A stretch of 64,000 bases of DNA from Lucifuga dentata. Its lineage: Eukaryota; Chordata; Actinopteri; Ophidiiformes; Bythitidae. This document shows positions 41,700-54,789 of the stretch, in pieces. The stretch spans positions 100,404 through 164,403 of the forward strand of contig VXCM01000475.1 of assembly GCA_014773175.1 (NCBI GenBank), in the 5' to 3' direction. The notes beneath the pieces were generated by a model. It searched no databases, was not told the DNA's origin, and was given only the letters and a program-made list of their open reading frames with translations. A program made the translations under genes and the position numbers. Within the stretch, counting starts at the first letter, position 1. Each line of letters starts with the position of its first letter.

Positions 41700-44210
41700 G
41701 TCGATTCTTGGAAAAACAGTGAATGTTCAGCTTTGACAAAGTTTATAACATGAAAATTTCTTTTAAAGAGGAAACTTATAAAGAGAAAAAATGAGGGAGA
41801 GATTTGAATCAAACATGAATTAAATATGATATATTTATATTCTTCTAATTTTCTTACTTTTTTAGGGATTTTTTAAAACACATTTTAAAAAAAACAACAT
41901 TATTGGAATGTAAAAAATAAATAATTAGATGCCTTGGAGAGTCAACGTGAACTCACTAACTCACGCACCATCCAAAAACAACTGAGGAAAGTAGCTGGCT
42001 TCCTGAAGGAACCTCATATTTTGTAATCTCTTCTTTTGCAATGCACAGCTGACATTGTTCCCACAAGACAAAAATGTCTCATAAAGCTGAAAGCAAGCCA
42101 AGCCAGGAAAAAAAGAAAGACATTGTACAATGTCAAACATTACTCTGCCTCAAAGGAGAAGTCAGAAGAATTTTTCCAGGACTCTGTCAATAATCATAAA
42201 GTTACTTTTGTGTTACAGCATGAAGCTAAAATTGAAAAAATCTCATCTGAATTTTTAAGATTATCTTTGAACTTTTAGATGTAAAACCTTAAAGCAGACC
42301 CTGTTCTGCTTCTGGACGCTAAACACCAAATGTATTCTCCATTCTGCTTGTATTTCTCTCTGTTCTGGTTGTTAGTGAGCTCGGCGTCAGGAGTCTCCCC
42401 TGTTAACCATATTGAAAGTGTGTTACTGCATGTTTGAGAGTGTCACTGCGTCTCTCTCTCTTTGTGTGTGTGTGTGTGTGTGTGCGTGTGTGTGCACGAG
42501 GTAAAAAGTGTCAAGGAATTCATTGTCTGTTCTCCACCTGTTATTATTCTGGTCCCAATCAACCTGCTAGCCAGTCTGGAGCCAGTGGCCATCTGGAAAC
42601 ACTGCTCTGTTTATAAACTTGGCAAGGATCAGCACTCCGGGGCTCTGACCTCCCACACAAATCTGGAAACAATTAGAGCAAGACAGTCTGGCTGATTACT
42701 GCGAAAAGGCCCAGCGTGGATCCCACTGACGGCTGTGGGGACGCCAGAGCCTTGTTAGAGAAAATGCAAACTCAGATCTACACACAAACTCTCACACTGC
42801 GACACACACACACATAGAGACATACACACTTACACTTTCACGATTACGCAGTCTTTCTTCTTTTACTCCAGAGCCTCTATTTTTGTATTTTTTTTTTCAT
42901 AGACAGCAGCATTTGCACACATATACTCACATACAACCACCCACATGCACAAAACAAACAAATTATTGATCTATTAGCAAAGTCTGTGGAATGACTTGTA
43001 ACAGAATCCCATAATTTATATCCACACATTGACTCACACTCGTGACAACAACCTTTAAAAAATCCTGCAGTCTAAATTTAGAAATGGTCTAAAGAAATAA
43101 AAGAACAAGACTAGAAAACCTTTTTCCTCCCTCACATATATGTTTGTTTAGGTGCCAGGGTGTGAACTATTATCCCACTTTAACCATAGCAAAATGTTTA
43201 GAACCTGGGACTCATATGCAAGTCTTTTTCCCTTGTGAAAGATTGGGAAGTGACGTGAAGGTCACCTTAGCTCTTAGAGTTATTGATTGATTGTCAGTGT
43301 TGCTTGGATCCTGTTAGCTTCTCCCAGTCAGTATATGAAAGGTTGACAGGTACTATTACAAGTCCTAATCAACAAAAAGTGCTTGAGTTGATACAATTAA
43401 TTAATTCCTGATTTACATGCATTCAATTTATTAGCGTTCATTTGAAATCTAATTTGTGCATATTAAAGCAAATAAAAAATATGAGAAGTCATTTTCCAAA
43501 AAGTATTTCCTGGTTATATTGTTGTAAATCGATCCCTGCGCAGTGATCCAAGCTCAATATTAATACAATTACTGTAAAAGATTAATTAACAGCACATATT
43601 TTTTCCTGTATGAAAGGTCATATTCATTTCTCACACATTATTCTGACAGATCGCAACCAACATAAAAACTCCAAAAGCTTGATTGTGCAAAGAACTGATT
43701 AAAAACCCTCAGCATACATTCATCTTCGGCAAATATCAAATCCATACATCAAGTAATGGAAACGTATATGACTCATATTTTGTTGATGGTGTTTATCCAG
43801 CAGACTATCAACACTGTTTATCAGTGTCCAAATTATTAATCTCATACATTTACTGCGATAGCAACTCATACCTGCTGTAGTTGCTCAAATGAAGAATACA
43901 CCCTGTAGAATTCCTGTTCCTTCTCTGCCTTTAGAACCAATAATTAAGAGGATAATGAATCAAGATGATATTAAAGATGGTAAATAATTACTTTGCTCAT
44001 TCTTCTTTCTCTCTCTTGCTCTCTCTCCCTTTTTTCACATTCACACATTCTGTCTTTTACAAGGATTTATGGTATGCTGTTGCACCGTGCATGTGAATAT
44101 ACCAGGGTGGACTGCTTTTAATAAGCAAAGATTATAGGAAATGGGCCCAAAGCCCAATAGAACATTTCCAGCTGGAAGTCCATCCTCTGTGCAGCTCACC
44201 AGCAATGTGT
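41700..44210. other. Intergenic DNA without recognised genes
   Basis: Holds a second short GT run (42463-42500) and a CA-rich patch (42793-42830). The remainder is AT-rich unique sequence. Confidence 0.4.

Positions 44211-44213
<3 letters not shown>

Positions 44214-44254
<41 letters not shown>
44214..44254. repeat. GA microsatellite
   Basis: About 20 uninterrupted GA units. Confidence 0.9.
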
Positions 44255-44257
<3 letters not shown>

Positions 44258-44259
44258 CG

Positions 44260-46820
44260 AGATTGGATGCAGATACTACATTACATGGTACTTTCCCATT
44301 TCTGTTTCATTACTTATGTTGTTGGCTTAGTGCTCCTGTGCTCCTGTGGCTTCTCCAAGTACATACCTGTAGGCTTAACTTATCAAGCTATTCCATTTAA
44401 ATGATACAAGCTTTATTTGTAGACCAGTATAAATACTACCATGCCAAGTTAACAGTTTATTAGGTAAACCTGCCAGTGCAATCCAATATGACAACCTTTA
44501 CCCTTATTACCCTGGTAATGACATTCAATGTCAGGACTTGCATGCACACCTTGCATTAAAAAACATTCTCATGATCTGAATTCAGCTTTGCTCCATGGAA
44601 AAAATTCATCTATTTTTCTAAAATAACTAATTTTTTTTTTTTTTTTTTTTTTTTTTGCATGGATTGCCATCCAGGTGCAGATAACCATTTATGGCAGCTC
44701 ACAACTGCCAATTCAAAATAACTTTATTAACAAGAGGGATTGGAGCCAGGTAGACATGGGCCGAATTTTATCTTGCAAATGTGTTGCAGCTGTGTGGATT
44801 TCATTTACTCCAGCTAGTTTGTAACTGAGATCCAGTCACAATTTGCGATTCCACTGCACTGTACTTTTTGGATGCATATGCATCTTGCATTAACATGCAA
44901 TTTACCTCCTGGATAATAGATCTGGATATAGATCATTTTAATGCAAGGTGCAAATGGTGCTTGCATCAGAGACATGTTATTTCAACTCTGTTTTTGAGGC
45001 AACATATTGTAGTGGTGTTGCATTGTGTTGGATTGTATTGAGAGATGTTTTAAATATTGTGTCCCTCACCTGTGTGTAAAAAAGGTGGATAAAAATTTCA
45101 GTACTTTTTAAAACAACATTAGAACAAGTCTTACCATAAAAACCACAAAGTAATAGACAGAGCCAATAAAATAATAAAATAAACATAACTATAAAATACA
45201 CCATTACCATCCTCAAAATGACTATACAGTTGAGTCAGTTCTGGGCATTATTCGCTTCACAAAGAATTTACTGCAAGGCCATTTTATTGAATTACTTTAG
45301 ACTGTACAGGTACCTAATAAGCTAATAATTCAATGTATAACCATAACTAAATGTGACATGTCAGAACATAGTTCATATTAACGGCTAGAGAGAAACACTT
45401 GAGTTTTCAAAGCCAATTTTAATATTGTCAAGTGACTTATGAATCACTGTCACTATGACAACGTGACATGGATTCAGAAGTCTGTAATAGGTCAGCAATT
45501 CATGGTGGCAGTGCTGCATAATAACTTCCTCTTATGCCTCTCCATATCCACAGAGCCTATAGCATGATTAGCTATCAAGTATACTTGCTCAAATCAGCTA
45601 AAATTAGATACAATGCTACTGCTTGAGAAATTCTAATTTCTTTGAGTCACATGCATGGCCAATTTCTCTGTACTCCGCTGCTTCTCCTTTCTGGAAACTG
45701 TAAATGTGGAACAGAAAAAGAGTGAAAACAGGATCTTGATCTGACAGCATCTACATCTGATGCCTATAGATGGTGTATTTTTGAAGTGCCAGAGGAAGAG
45801 CAAGGGCAGTGTCCTTCCTGGTTTACTACAGCTTCCTGTATGCATCCCTCAGACTGGAATTTGATTCAGAGCCACTTGTTGCATTCAATCCCAATGCCAT
45901 TGTTTCACTGACAACTGGTCTTTGGAGATCTGCTTCCGGTGACAGTCCAACCCTGTTGAGTAATCCACAAGCTCAGTTGGATATAAGCATCAGTAACAAG
46001 CATGTGGCTCATTGTTTGTGCCTTACACCTAAACCATTCTGACCCATCAGTTTCTCCTATTTTTCAGTGACATGCAGTAATAACATGGGAAAAATTTTAG
46101 CAGGTTTCACTGTGTAAAGTAATATGAGTAAGCTGCTGTGCTCATCAATAACACACAGCATTGCATAAACAAATTCCAGTCATATTTATGAGAGGATTTC
46201 ACTTATTTAAAAGTCTGTTTGTCTGCAAGAAACAAAATCTCTAGAATTCTGAGAAGTTTATCATGTCTTTCTCCATAATTATATTTAAAAGCTTTTCTCA
46301 TCAGCATGCAGGTATAAACACCATGTGCTCACTAAATGAAGGAACACACCTGTCTGTTTTAAGCACAGGTGTTTCCTACAGGTGGTGCACTGCAGCTCTG
46401 GTCCAGCTGGTGGCAATAGGACCTTATTTCGTCAGGCGCAACAACCACTTTCTGCTCCTGCACAATAAAAAACCGACTAAGTCATTGGAGGATATATTTG
46501 GCTACAGGCTATGTGATGAAAATTTATGATGAAAAAGTCAAAAATGTTAAGTGTTCCTTTGTGCATAATCACTGTAAGCTACTTTTACAGTTTTAGACTT
46601 CCCTTTGAAATTAAGCAGAGGACAAAGTCAGAAAGTTCATTTATATCTAGTTGGAAGTCAGTTAAATGAGCCTCATTACAGAACTTTTTGATTTGGACTG
46701 AATCGTTGAAGTTTTTGATTTAAAAAAAAAAAAAAAAATCAGCCAATTTGAGCAGCCCTGAGCTTGATTGCACCCATATACAAACAATTGCTGAAATGTA
46801 GCTTGCAACACGTGACTTTC
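44260..46820. other. Intergenic DNA without recognised genes
   Basis: Contains a T run (44631-44656), unique AT-rich DNA, and an E-box cluster with a small inverted repeat at 46341-46409. No exon was recognised. Confidence 0.4.
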
Positions 46821-46826
46821 TCCTGG

Positions 46827-47085
46827 ATTTTGTATGTTTGAGTCCAATAAATACAACCTTACTGCCAGTCATTTTCCAAAACATAAAACCATATTTTAGT
46901 TTTTTGTGTTATTTTTCCATATCCCCAATCTTTCAAAATCAAATGTAGAGGTGATACACCACCTTAAAATTCAATGTTTTGCCTGCTAACATATACCTTC
47001 AAATGTAGAAGGCATAATAATTTTAATTTCTCTGCAAAAACTGTCTTCTCCTGGGAATATATTCCCTGGCAGAGACATACATTTC
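46827..47085. mobile_element. TTAA-bounded family, copy D (partial)
   Basis: It matches the left and middle parts of copies A and C in order: ATTTTGTATGTTTGAG, CATTTTCCAAAACATAAAAC, AATCTTTCAAAATCAAATG, GTGATACACCACCTTAAAA and GAGACATACATTT. The outermost 20 bases and the right arm are missing. Confidence 0.6.
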
Positions 47086-47089
47086 TTCT

Positions 47090-48349
47090 GTGTGGCTTAA
47101 ATGACCACTTTAACCAAACTACTTTGATTTGATTTGCAAAGCATAAAAAAAGAGCATGATTTAGATCACAGTAGTAGTATCACAACAAGGCCTACAACAG
47201 GAAAAAATGGCTTGTTTGGGCAGAGGAACAAAAAAAAAAAAAAAAAAAANAAAAAAAAAAAAAAAAAAAAGAAAAAGAAAATGACAGTGATCTAACTACT
47301 ACATGGGGGATGTGAAAAATGGATGAATGAACCACACAGACAAAGAATTGTACAGAGCAGGGCAAAAATGGCAGAAAAGGCAGTGAATTACAATGAGAAA
47401 AGCAATGAAGCACAGGCAGGCACGAGCAAGGGGGACCAGAGCTTTCACACTATGCAGCCAAATGTGCTTGTTATCAAGTCAAGTTAAAAGGATCCACAAA
47501 ACCACAGTGGATGCATTTTGTTATATCCAGTAGATTCCTGTAGGTGGAGTGGATCCTCCTTACTCCATGTTCTAAGCATGATCGTTCTGCGTGTCACCAT
47601 CTGAGACATTAATCTGTCCCGCTGTAATCATCAGTCTTCCAGGTTATCACTTGGGAACACCGGATGTTAGGCAGTCACACTAGTAAGTCTGTGTGATTAA
47701 TGTTTTCATTAAAGAAAGACAGGGGGAAAAGGTTACTGAGTAGATGTTTTGGAGTAGTTAATATTATTCTGAACATTTTCTATTTGATGATGTTGGATGT
47801 GAGTTAAGGAAACTTCTCATAGCTCAACAAACCCGTGGACAGCTGGAAAGAAGAGTGTTGTTAAAAGTGAGTTAATGCACATTAGAAATGAGGAGAATAT
47901 AAAGGAGGTGTAGAATAGTCCTCTTAACATTTATAGTATTAAACGTTTAGGATGAGAAGTGGTAAATGTGTTTTTTCTCGTCTGCGTTAATATTTTTTTT
48001 AATTTTTTTTTTTTTTTTTTTTTAATGACTATGAGGGTTTTAGCAGGGAGCCAGCTGGCGATGGACACTGCAGAGGAAGCAGGTGTTTCAGATATGAGTG
48101 GCAGGTGGTGATCTATGCAGATTTATGCAGCCAAGTTGAGCCACTGGATAAATTCCTAATTTCTTATTACAGCATGGAAGAAATCAAAAGATCGACTGAC
48201 TGTTTCACAGTCTCTGCTATATTATAAATTTAATTTTGTAGGATTTACAGAGAATTTATGCACATTGATCTTACACATACAGATGAATCAAACAAAAAAT
48301 ATGACAGGCACTTATGTTTTTAGAATAACTAAAACATTCTTATCAAAGA

Positions 48350-48383
<34 letters not shown>

Positions 48384-49050
48384 CAGGTGAAGCCGTCTTT
48401 TTCCATTTCCACCTTTCAATGCCTTGGACAACCACAGCGCATAATCCCTGTTTGGGAAATCAATCCCACCCTTGTCCTAAAGCTATGATCTCTAAACACT
48501 CGCTCTGAGAGTATTTACTAAAACAGTGGTGGCTTCTAGCTGCATGTTTTAACTTGCAATCAGTGCTCAGATTCACAGCTCGCAGCCCTGGAATGTAGGG
48601 CTTTTCTGCTTGCTTGGGGTGGTGTGTCTCTCCCACTGTCACTCTATCATTAAGCTGGAGTTATCACACACAAAAAACATGTATACACAAATACTGCAGG
48701 GCGTTGCAATGTGCACTCACACACCCCAACAAGGATTTTAAGGATGCAGATCACAAGATTTGGCCAGGTTTGAACACCAAATTTTCACTATATAATGAAA
48801 TTTTGAATAACAAGAAATCACCACACACAACATAAGCCAAGGTGCAAAAAAGCACAAGTAACATAGAAAAAAAGCTCTGTATACTTGGATCCATTGTATG
48901 TTAAGGTATTTATTGCCAAGCTTTCAGTCATACACCTTCTTCAGGGCATATATTCAACAAAGAGGACTGACATCCTATAACGGAGCAGACTGAACACACC
49001 TGTGTCAAATCATGCAAGTGCACCAGGGATATGAAGTCCTACACTTTGCA
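47090..49050. other. Intergenic DNA without recognised genes
   Basis: Includes poly-A with N at 47250 and T runs at 47993-48023 and 48352-48380. At 48900-48950 (TTATTGCCAAGCTTTCAGTC, CACCTTCTTCAGGG) it resembles the inverted 3' end of a dispersed repeat. The family is not identified. Confidence 0.4.
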
Positions 49051-49165
49051 ATACCAGGTCCTACGCAAACATATAGCAAGTACCCAACTGTATTGTAAAA
49101 TACAGGGTTAAAGATACAGTGCAAAGACAATAAAACAATACAATCAGGTATACATTATCCAAAGA

Positions 49166-49516
49166 TACACACACACACACACATATATACATATATATAT
49201 ATATAGAAAATGGATGGATGGATGGATGGATGGATATATATGGATATATATATATATATATATATAGGCAAAGTGGCAAAGAGGCAAAGTGTTGTACACA
49301 CATCAGAATAATCATCTTAAAATACAATACTTGCAATTTTTAAAATATATCACCTAGTTACGTTTAGAACATAATGCTCATATTAAAATCCACATTTAAA
49401 TCCAGAGGATATAAACTATACCTATATATATATACTATATACACATATAACTATACCTATATATACTATATAAATATATATAAAATATACCTATATATAC
49501 TATATACATATATAAC
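49166..49516. repeat. Compound CA/TA/GGAT microsatellite cluster
   Basis: In order: (CA)n, (TA)n, GGAT units (49211-49235), (TA)n to 49266, then irregular ACTATA/TATACC repeats at 49419-49516. It is probably unstable in length. Confidence 0.85.
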
Positions 49517-50028
49517 TATATGATGAAATGGCATGATAGAAATCATATTAGAAATCAATATTAAAGCAGTTCTGAAAATTTCCATGTGGTAATCTAAAAT
49601 ATAAACATATATTATTCAATTCCAAAATACAGTCATATAAGTCATATGTGGCCCTTCCTTATTAATGTTGATACATGTGTAATCCATAGAATGTAAACAT
49701 GTATGTGTAACCAATACATATGCATATATAAAAATACTTTGATGTTAAATACACACTATATTGATAGTATATGTTAAACACACTTGTGCAGCAATATATT
49801 TCACATATTTGTAAATGATATATATAATCTATGCAAAGAACAACATGCTTGCAACAAAAAAGACTAACATACATGACAGACATGTAAATTATCATATAAG
49901 GTTTCATAGATTTTCCATGTATGTGTCATACAAGGATATATACAAGTATATCCATATATGAAACTGTTCCAATTTTTGAATATAGCACTACTAGCTCTAA
50001 TATATATGTTTTCAGCAGGAGCTATCTC

Positions 50029-50105
50029 TACAGTATGTTGGAATAACATCTATATTAGAGATAATAGTGCTATCTCTAATATATATGTTATTCCAAAATA
50101 CTGTA
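50029..50105. repeat. Near-perfect palindrome with 35-bp arms and 7-bp loop
   Basis: The left arm 50029-50063 and right arm 50071-50105 are inverted copies matching at 33 of 35 positions, around the loop ATAGTGC. The 16-base word CTCTAATATATATGTT from the right arm also occurs directly repeated at 49995-50010. A transcript of either strand would fold into a long hairpin. It could be a tiny foldback element; no promoter or miRNA family was recognised. Confidence 0.7.
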
Positions 50106-50314
50106 TATGCATGCATGACATAGGGTGTTTTCATATATTTGATTTCTGTATGGACTATTTTGAAATTACTTATTTCAGACCATAGATGTTGCGTGAACAT
50201 TTGTTCAATCTCGGAAACCACACAAGAATGTATACAATGTAAGCTCGCATAACACTGCGCCCCCACATGTACACTCCTATGCATACCAAAACATAGACAC
50301 ATGGTGTAAGTGTA

Positions 50315-50316
<2 letters not shown>

Positions 50317-50372
<56 letters not shown>
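50317..50372. repeat. CA microsatellite
   Basis: About 28 uninterrupted CA units. Confidence 0.9.
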
Positions 50373-50376
<4 letters not shown>

Positions 50377-50379
50377 TAA

Positions 50380-53300
50380 TTTAGATTCACATGCAGCATC
50401 TACTTAGGATGATGATCACACCTGTACCCACTGACTCTGAAACCCTGATGATCAATGAGACTATGAGATGAGAAGAAGAGAGAAATCTTGTTGCTGTACA
50501 GAAAGTGATTCCAATTGATTTGTGGAGAGACATGCAGTGCTCGGCTGAAAACTTCGACTATTACATCCTTACTTCAAATAGCAGTTGATGTTTTTCAGAA
50601 GCTCAGGAAAAACAACATTGACTCCTCTCCAGCTCCTGTGAAAAGTTTGATCCCTTGACCAATCCTTTTTTTCCACACCTCACAAAGAAGAATGGACAAC
50701 ATCAAAGAAACCTTCACCTTGTTCATACTTATGTTCTTCTATTGTTTTAGTGTGTGTGTATGATGTACATAAAGTGTGAGTGTGAGTGTGTATGCATGTG
50801 TTTGCACTGACATAATCACTGTGACAGACAGTGCATGCTGCTGTGGGCATTAAGCTGACAGGCACTAACACTGTGTCAGCCTCCTGCAGGAAATCCACCT
50901 TACAGGTCACCATTACCCAATATTTCAGCAGACACCAGTGTGTCATCTCTGTGCTGTATCACAGGAGGTGAGACGACCAGCAAATACAATGACACATTTA
51001 TTCACACACTCAGGGTGAAACATACGCAATATATATATATATGGCATATTAATCTGCAATCAAATGTAATATGCCAGATTTAGCCAAGACTGGCTAACTT
51101 TCAGTGACATGCCAGGATGTTAAATTGGCTGTTTGACACACACAACAGCAGAACAAATCCAGAAAACCTACAATAAAAACTTATTGGTTACCTGGACCAT
51201 TTTTCTAAATCATCACATAATTTTGAAAAATTGTCTTTGCATGTCCATTCTCTTATCTAGTTTTATCAATTAAATCAATCATATGCTGTCATAAATATAT
51301 TTGCAATGTATTGCAATTTACAAGCTATTGCCACTGTTCATGTATTGGAAAAAGTTTATTTTCCACATATTTACCATCTGAATATATTATATATACACAT
51401 ATATACATTGAAAATAAATGTGTTCTTCTATATATTCAAATATATTTTAATACATTGTATTATATTTTCACTGTACATGTTTGTTCGATAAAGGTTGAAT
51501 CAGTCTCATTACACTGCATCTGTACTACACAGGTTTATGGACACTAACAGCCCTGTTTTTGTAAATTCACATAATACTGATTTTTTTTTTTTTTTTTNTT
51601 TTTTTTTTTTTTTTACTTAGTAAAAAATTGTTATTTTGGAAGGAGAATAATGACATGGTTTTGTAAGCAGTGAACTCTTAACCTCTGCCTTTGGGCTCTT
51701 CACAAAGGAACTTCCTGTTGTTTTCTTAGTTACAGATTGCAAACTGAATGGTTTTGGAAAATAAGCCTTTTTACTCTTAGCTTTGGGCCATGATTATAAA
51801 ATACAGGTAGCTCAGGGCAACACAAGATGCTTTTTGTAAATTTTTTTATACTTTTGAGATAAGACCTATTGGAACATGTCTTCTTCAACAATGCAAATAT
51901 GTTTAATAAAAAACTATATGTACATCTTATATTTTAGATTATATCTGTTAGCATTTCTATAGTGTCACAATTTTTGCAGTCAAAGCATGTGCAGTCCCTC
52001 TTGAGGAAAAAATTTTCCCTCTATATTTACAATGTTCTATACCTTGGTAAATACCATGTTGGGGGCTCATTTTCAGTTTAAACTTCCTCTGTTTGTGCAG
52101 GTATATTTCCCAGTTGTCAGAGCTCCTTAGTCCACCGTGCAAGTACAAGTCGCAGGAGATTGAGTGACATCCCCCTGCTTTTAAGAGGATTTTATTTTGT
52201 GAAGCTGGGGAGATGGACCATGGCGTTAATCTATTCTGACACTGCCATGCTGGTGGATCTGCTGTTCATTCAGGCAAAGCAAATAGAGAAAGAAAGGCAG
52301 ATCATTTTGCTTACCCTGCCCTCATTGCTATACTCTTCATTCCTTCAGGAGAAGACGATGGTAATTGCAGCTAAATGTTCTGTTTGAGATACATATCATT
52401 ACTGGCTGTTGAGAATAACATTAAAAAAAAAAGTAATCCACTGTACTGTATGTACATGCTAAATTTACCTGCTGATAAAAAGCAGCAGGATAAGTGAATT
52501 TGAGAGGAATATTTAAATTCCTGTGACTCCATGTTGGTCGCTCTGACTCGATCTTTAAATTTTCCAACCAGTATGAGGGCTGAAAATCTTGCATATCATC
52601 TCACCCAGGTTTTCTCAACACAGGCTGAAACAGGTTCTAGATCTTAAATTTCATAGCTTAGATCAAACTGCAAAGCATCCAAACATGGAATTTTGATAAG
52701 TCCTGACCAAACACCACTGTGCCGAGGAACCAAATTCTCTGCAGTATGTCAGGAATAAATTCGCACTGGAACATCTTTGAACCTGAAAATTGTTGCCAGG
52801 GGCCTTCCAGTGCCACTCCTACAACAAGTTAATGTTTTGAACAAGTGTAGCTCAGTGAGTCATGTCTCCTCCAGAAACTTCTTCAGTGCATTTTTCACAC
52901 TGAACCTTTTCATTTGCTTTTCCCACTCTGCCTCTTCTGTGGAGATGATTACTGTTACACTGATGACAAGAATCCCACCTGACATGACCAGACTCGCAAG
53001 CTTACATTTGTTGGAAAATCACTGCACTGCATAGGCAGCTACAGGTGCTTTTGTGGCATAAAAACAAATGCCAGAATTTTAATCAGTTCATACACATGGG
53101 GGTAGAAAGTATTTGTGGGGACGTGCAGCGAGGGTTAAATGAACAGAAACGATTGTCTCAGCCTTAACAGAAAATATAGGAGCTCTTCAGTGGAATTAGA
53201 ATTCACCACTGTAAATCTACATAAGTGAACTGCTTATTATAAACCCAGTTTTAGGATTAGTCCTCCCCTATATAAAAAAAAAAAAAACTAACATTTTCAA

Positions 53301-54580
53301 TTTTAAATATAACTCCTGAGCAACGATATATAACTAGTGCTTTTTATAAGATGGAAGATAAAAGAGACAGTCCCAGGGATTGAAATTGCTGTTATGATGT
53401 ATTATCTTCCACATTAGCCTCCACTACAACTATCACAACAATCCTATAATTTTATGTTCAGGCCTTGGGATTTTCCAGTTCCTCCATCCCATCTTTAGAA
53501 GTGCAAGTCATAGTGTGTAGATCTGCTTAGCTTTCTGAGCAGGGTGGTGACTGAGCTTCCAACTTGTCCTGACAATTCGACAGGTTGGGTACCTCTCAAT
53601 AGAAACACCTCGGCAGCGTCACGTCTGCTACCTGCACCTGCCACAGGCAAGTGCTTCTGCCTTACAAAGGCATAACTTAATGCCTGAGCAGGTCCCAGCC
53701 TGCATCCCCCCCTCTGCATCCTCTTACTGCCCTGGCTTGTTGTTCTCAGTGCTCCATTGTCAGACCGCAAGGAGGGAGGAAAAAGTGTCTACTTGACCTT
53801 CTTTGGTTGTCTTCTTTGCAATAACTTTCCAATGAGAGAATGACTTTTATCCTGGATGGGATAAAAGTTTTGATGCTTTAATGAGGAATTTGAATTTTGC
53901 CTCCCAGCTGATACTATACTGCACAGAATGAGCAAAGCTGAGGCTGTTTACAACCAGCTTGCAATATATTAGCATATCCAATTTGTTTTCTAAATGGCTT
54001 ATGTGAGCCCTGAACAGGTGGGGATAGGTAGCTTTTATCAGCGAATCCTTTCACAAATGGATTGTTCTCAACAATATAAGCGCTGCAGTGGCACTGAAGA
54101 ATCAAACTGAGATTCTCTCTCACAGCTTAGATGACTGTCAAATGAAAGCACTGAAGGAATGGTGAATCGGCGAGACAGACTTTGAAGCATGATCTCTCTG
54201 TGCTCGTGATGATAGCCCTCCGATGCATGCCCAAACAGACATTATTTTGAATTCCTTTTCCTTTAACTTCATCTTCCTCTGCATCTGCTGCCAATTACAT
54301 CATCAAAATGCTTCAGTTCCTGTTTCCTCCCTCTTTCTGAATAACTGAATCACCCCACAATTGCTGTGAGCAGACCCGCAAAAACATGCATTTAGAAGGT
54401 GCACATGGTAATGCATGTCTGAATGGATGAAGAGAAGTTATTCATCTATGGAAAAAATGTATTTTCAGCAAGAGAGTATTATTCTACTTCAGAGAAGGAA
54501 ATTAAATAAATAAATAAATTTTGTTTCATATAGGTGTTGATTCACTTGTGATTATTTTAGAGGTGAGTGCTGTAGTGTTG
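50380..54580. other. Intergenic DNA without recognised genes
   Basis: AT-rich with a TA run at 51031-51042 and a T run with N at 51598. The open frames at 52160-52387 and 52777-53034 have no recognisable domain. The block 53480-53780 is GC-richer but not readable as an exon. Confidence 0.4.
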
Positions 54581-54584
54581 CATT

Positions 54585-54707
54585 GGATTGTTAGCAGAAT
54601 TACTCAAAATTCATACATGGATTTTGATAGAACTTGGTGGAAGAGTGTGGGATATAGCCCAGGGAAAAACACATTAAATTTTTGGTGCTGACCCAAATCC
54701 AGGGGTA

Positions 54708-54764
<57 letters not shown>

Positions 54765-54778
54765 GTCTGTCTATCTAC
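54585..54778. repeat. Dispersed fish repeat followed by a TCTA microsatellite
   Basis: GGATTTTGATAGAACTTGG, GGGATATAGCCCAGGG and ACATTAAATTTTTGGTG resemble a widespread fish repeat with the consensus GGATTTTGATGAAACTTTG. It runs directly into about 16 units of TCTA/TCTG (54710-54778). Confidence 0.5.
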
Positions 54779-54789
54779 TGTTTCTATCT

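Noticed and set aside
52160..52387. 75-codon frame with a hydrophobic and helical look
   Set aside because: Too short and without splice sites, neighbours or a known family.
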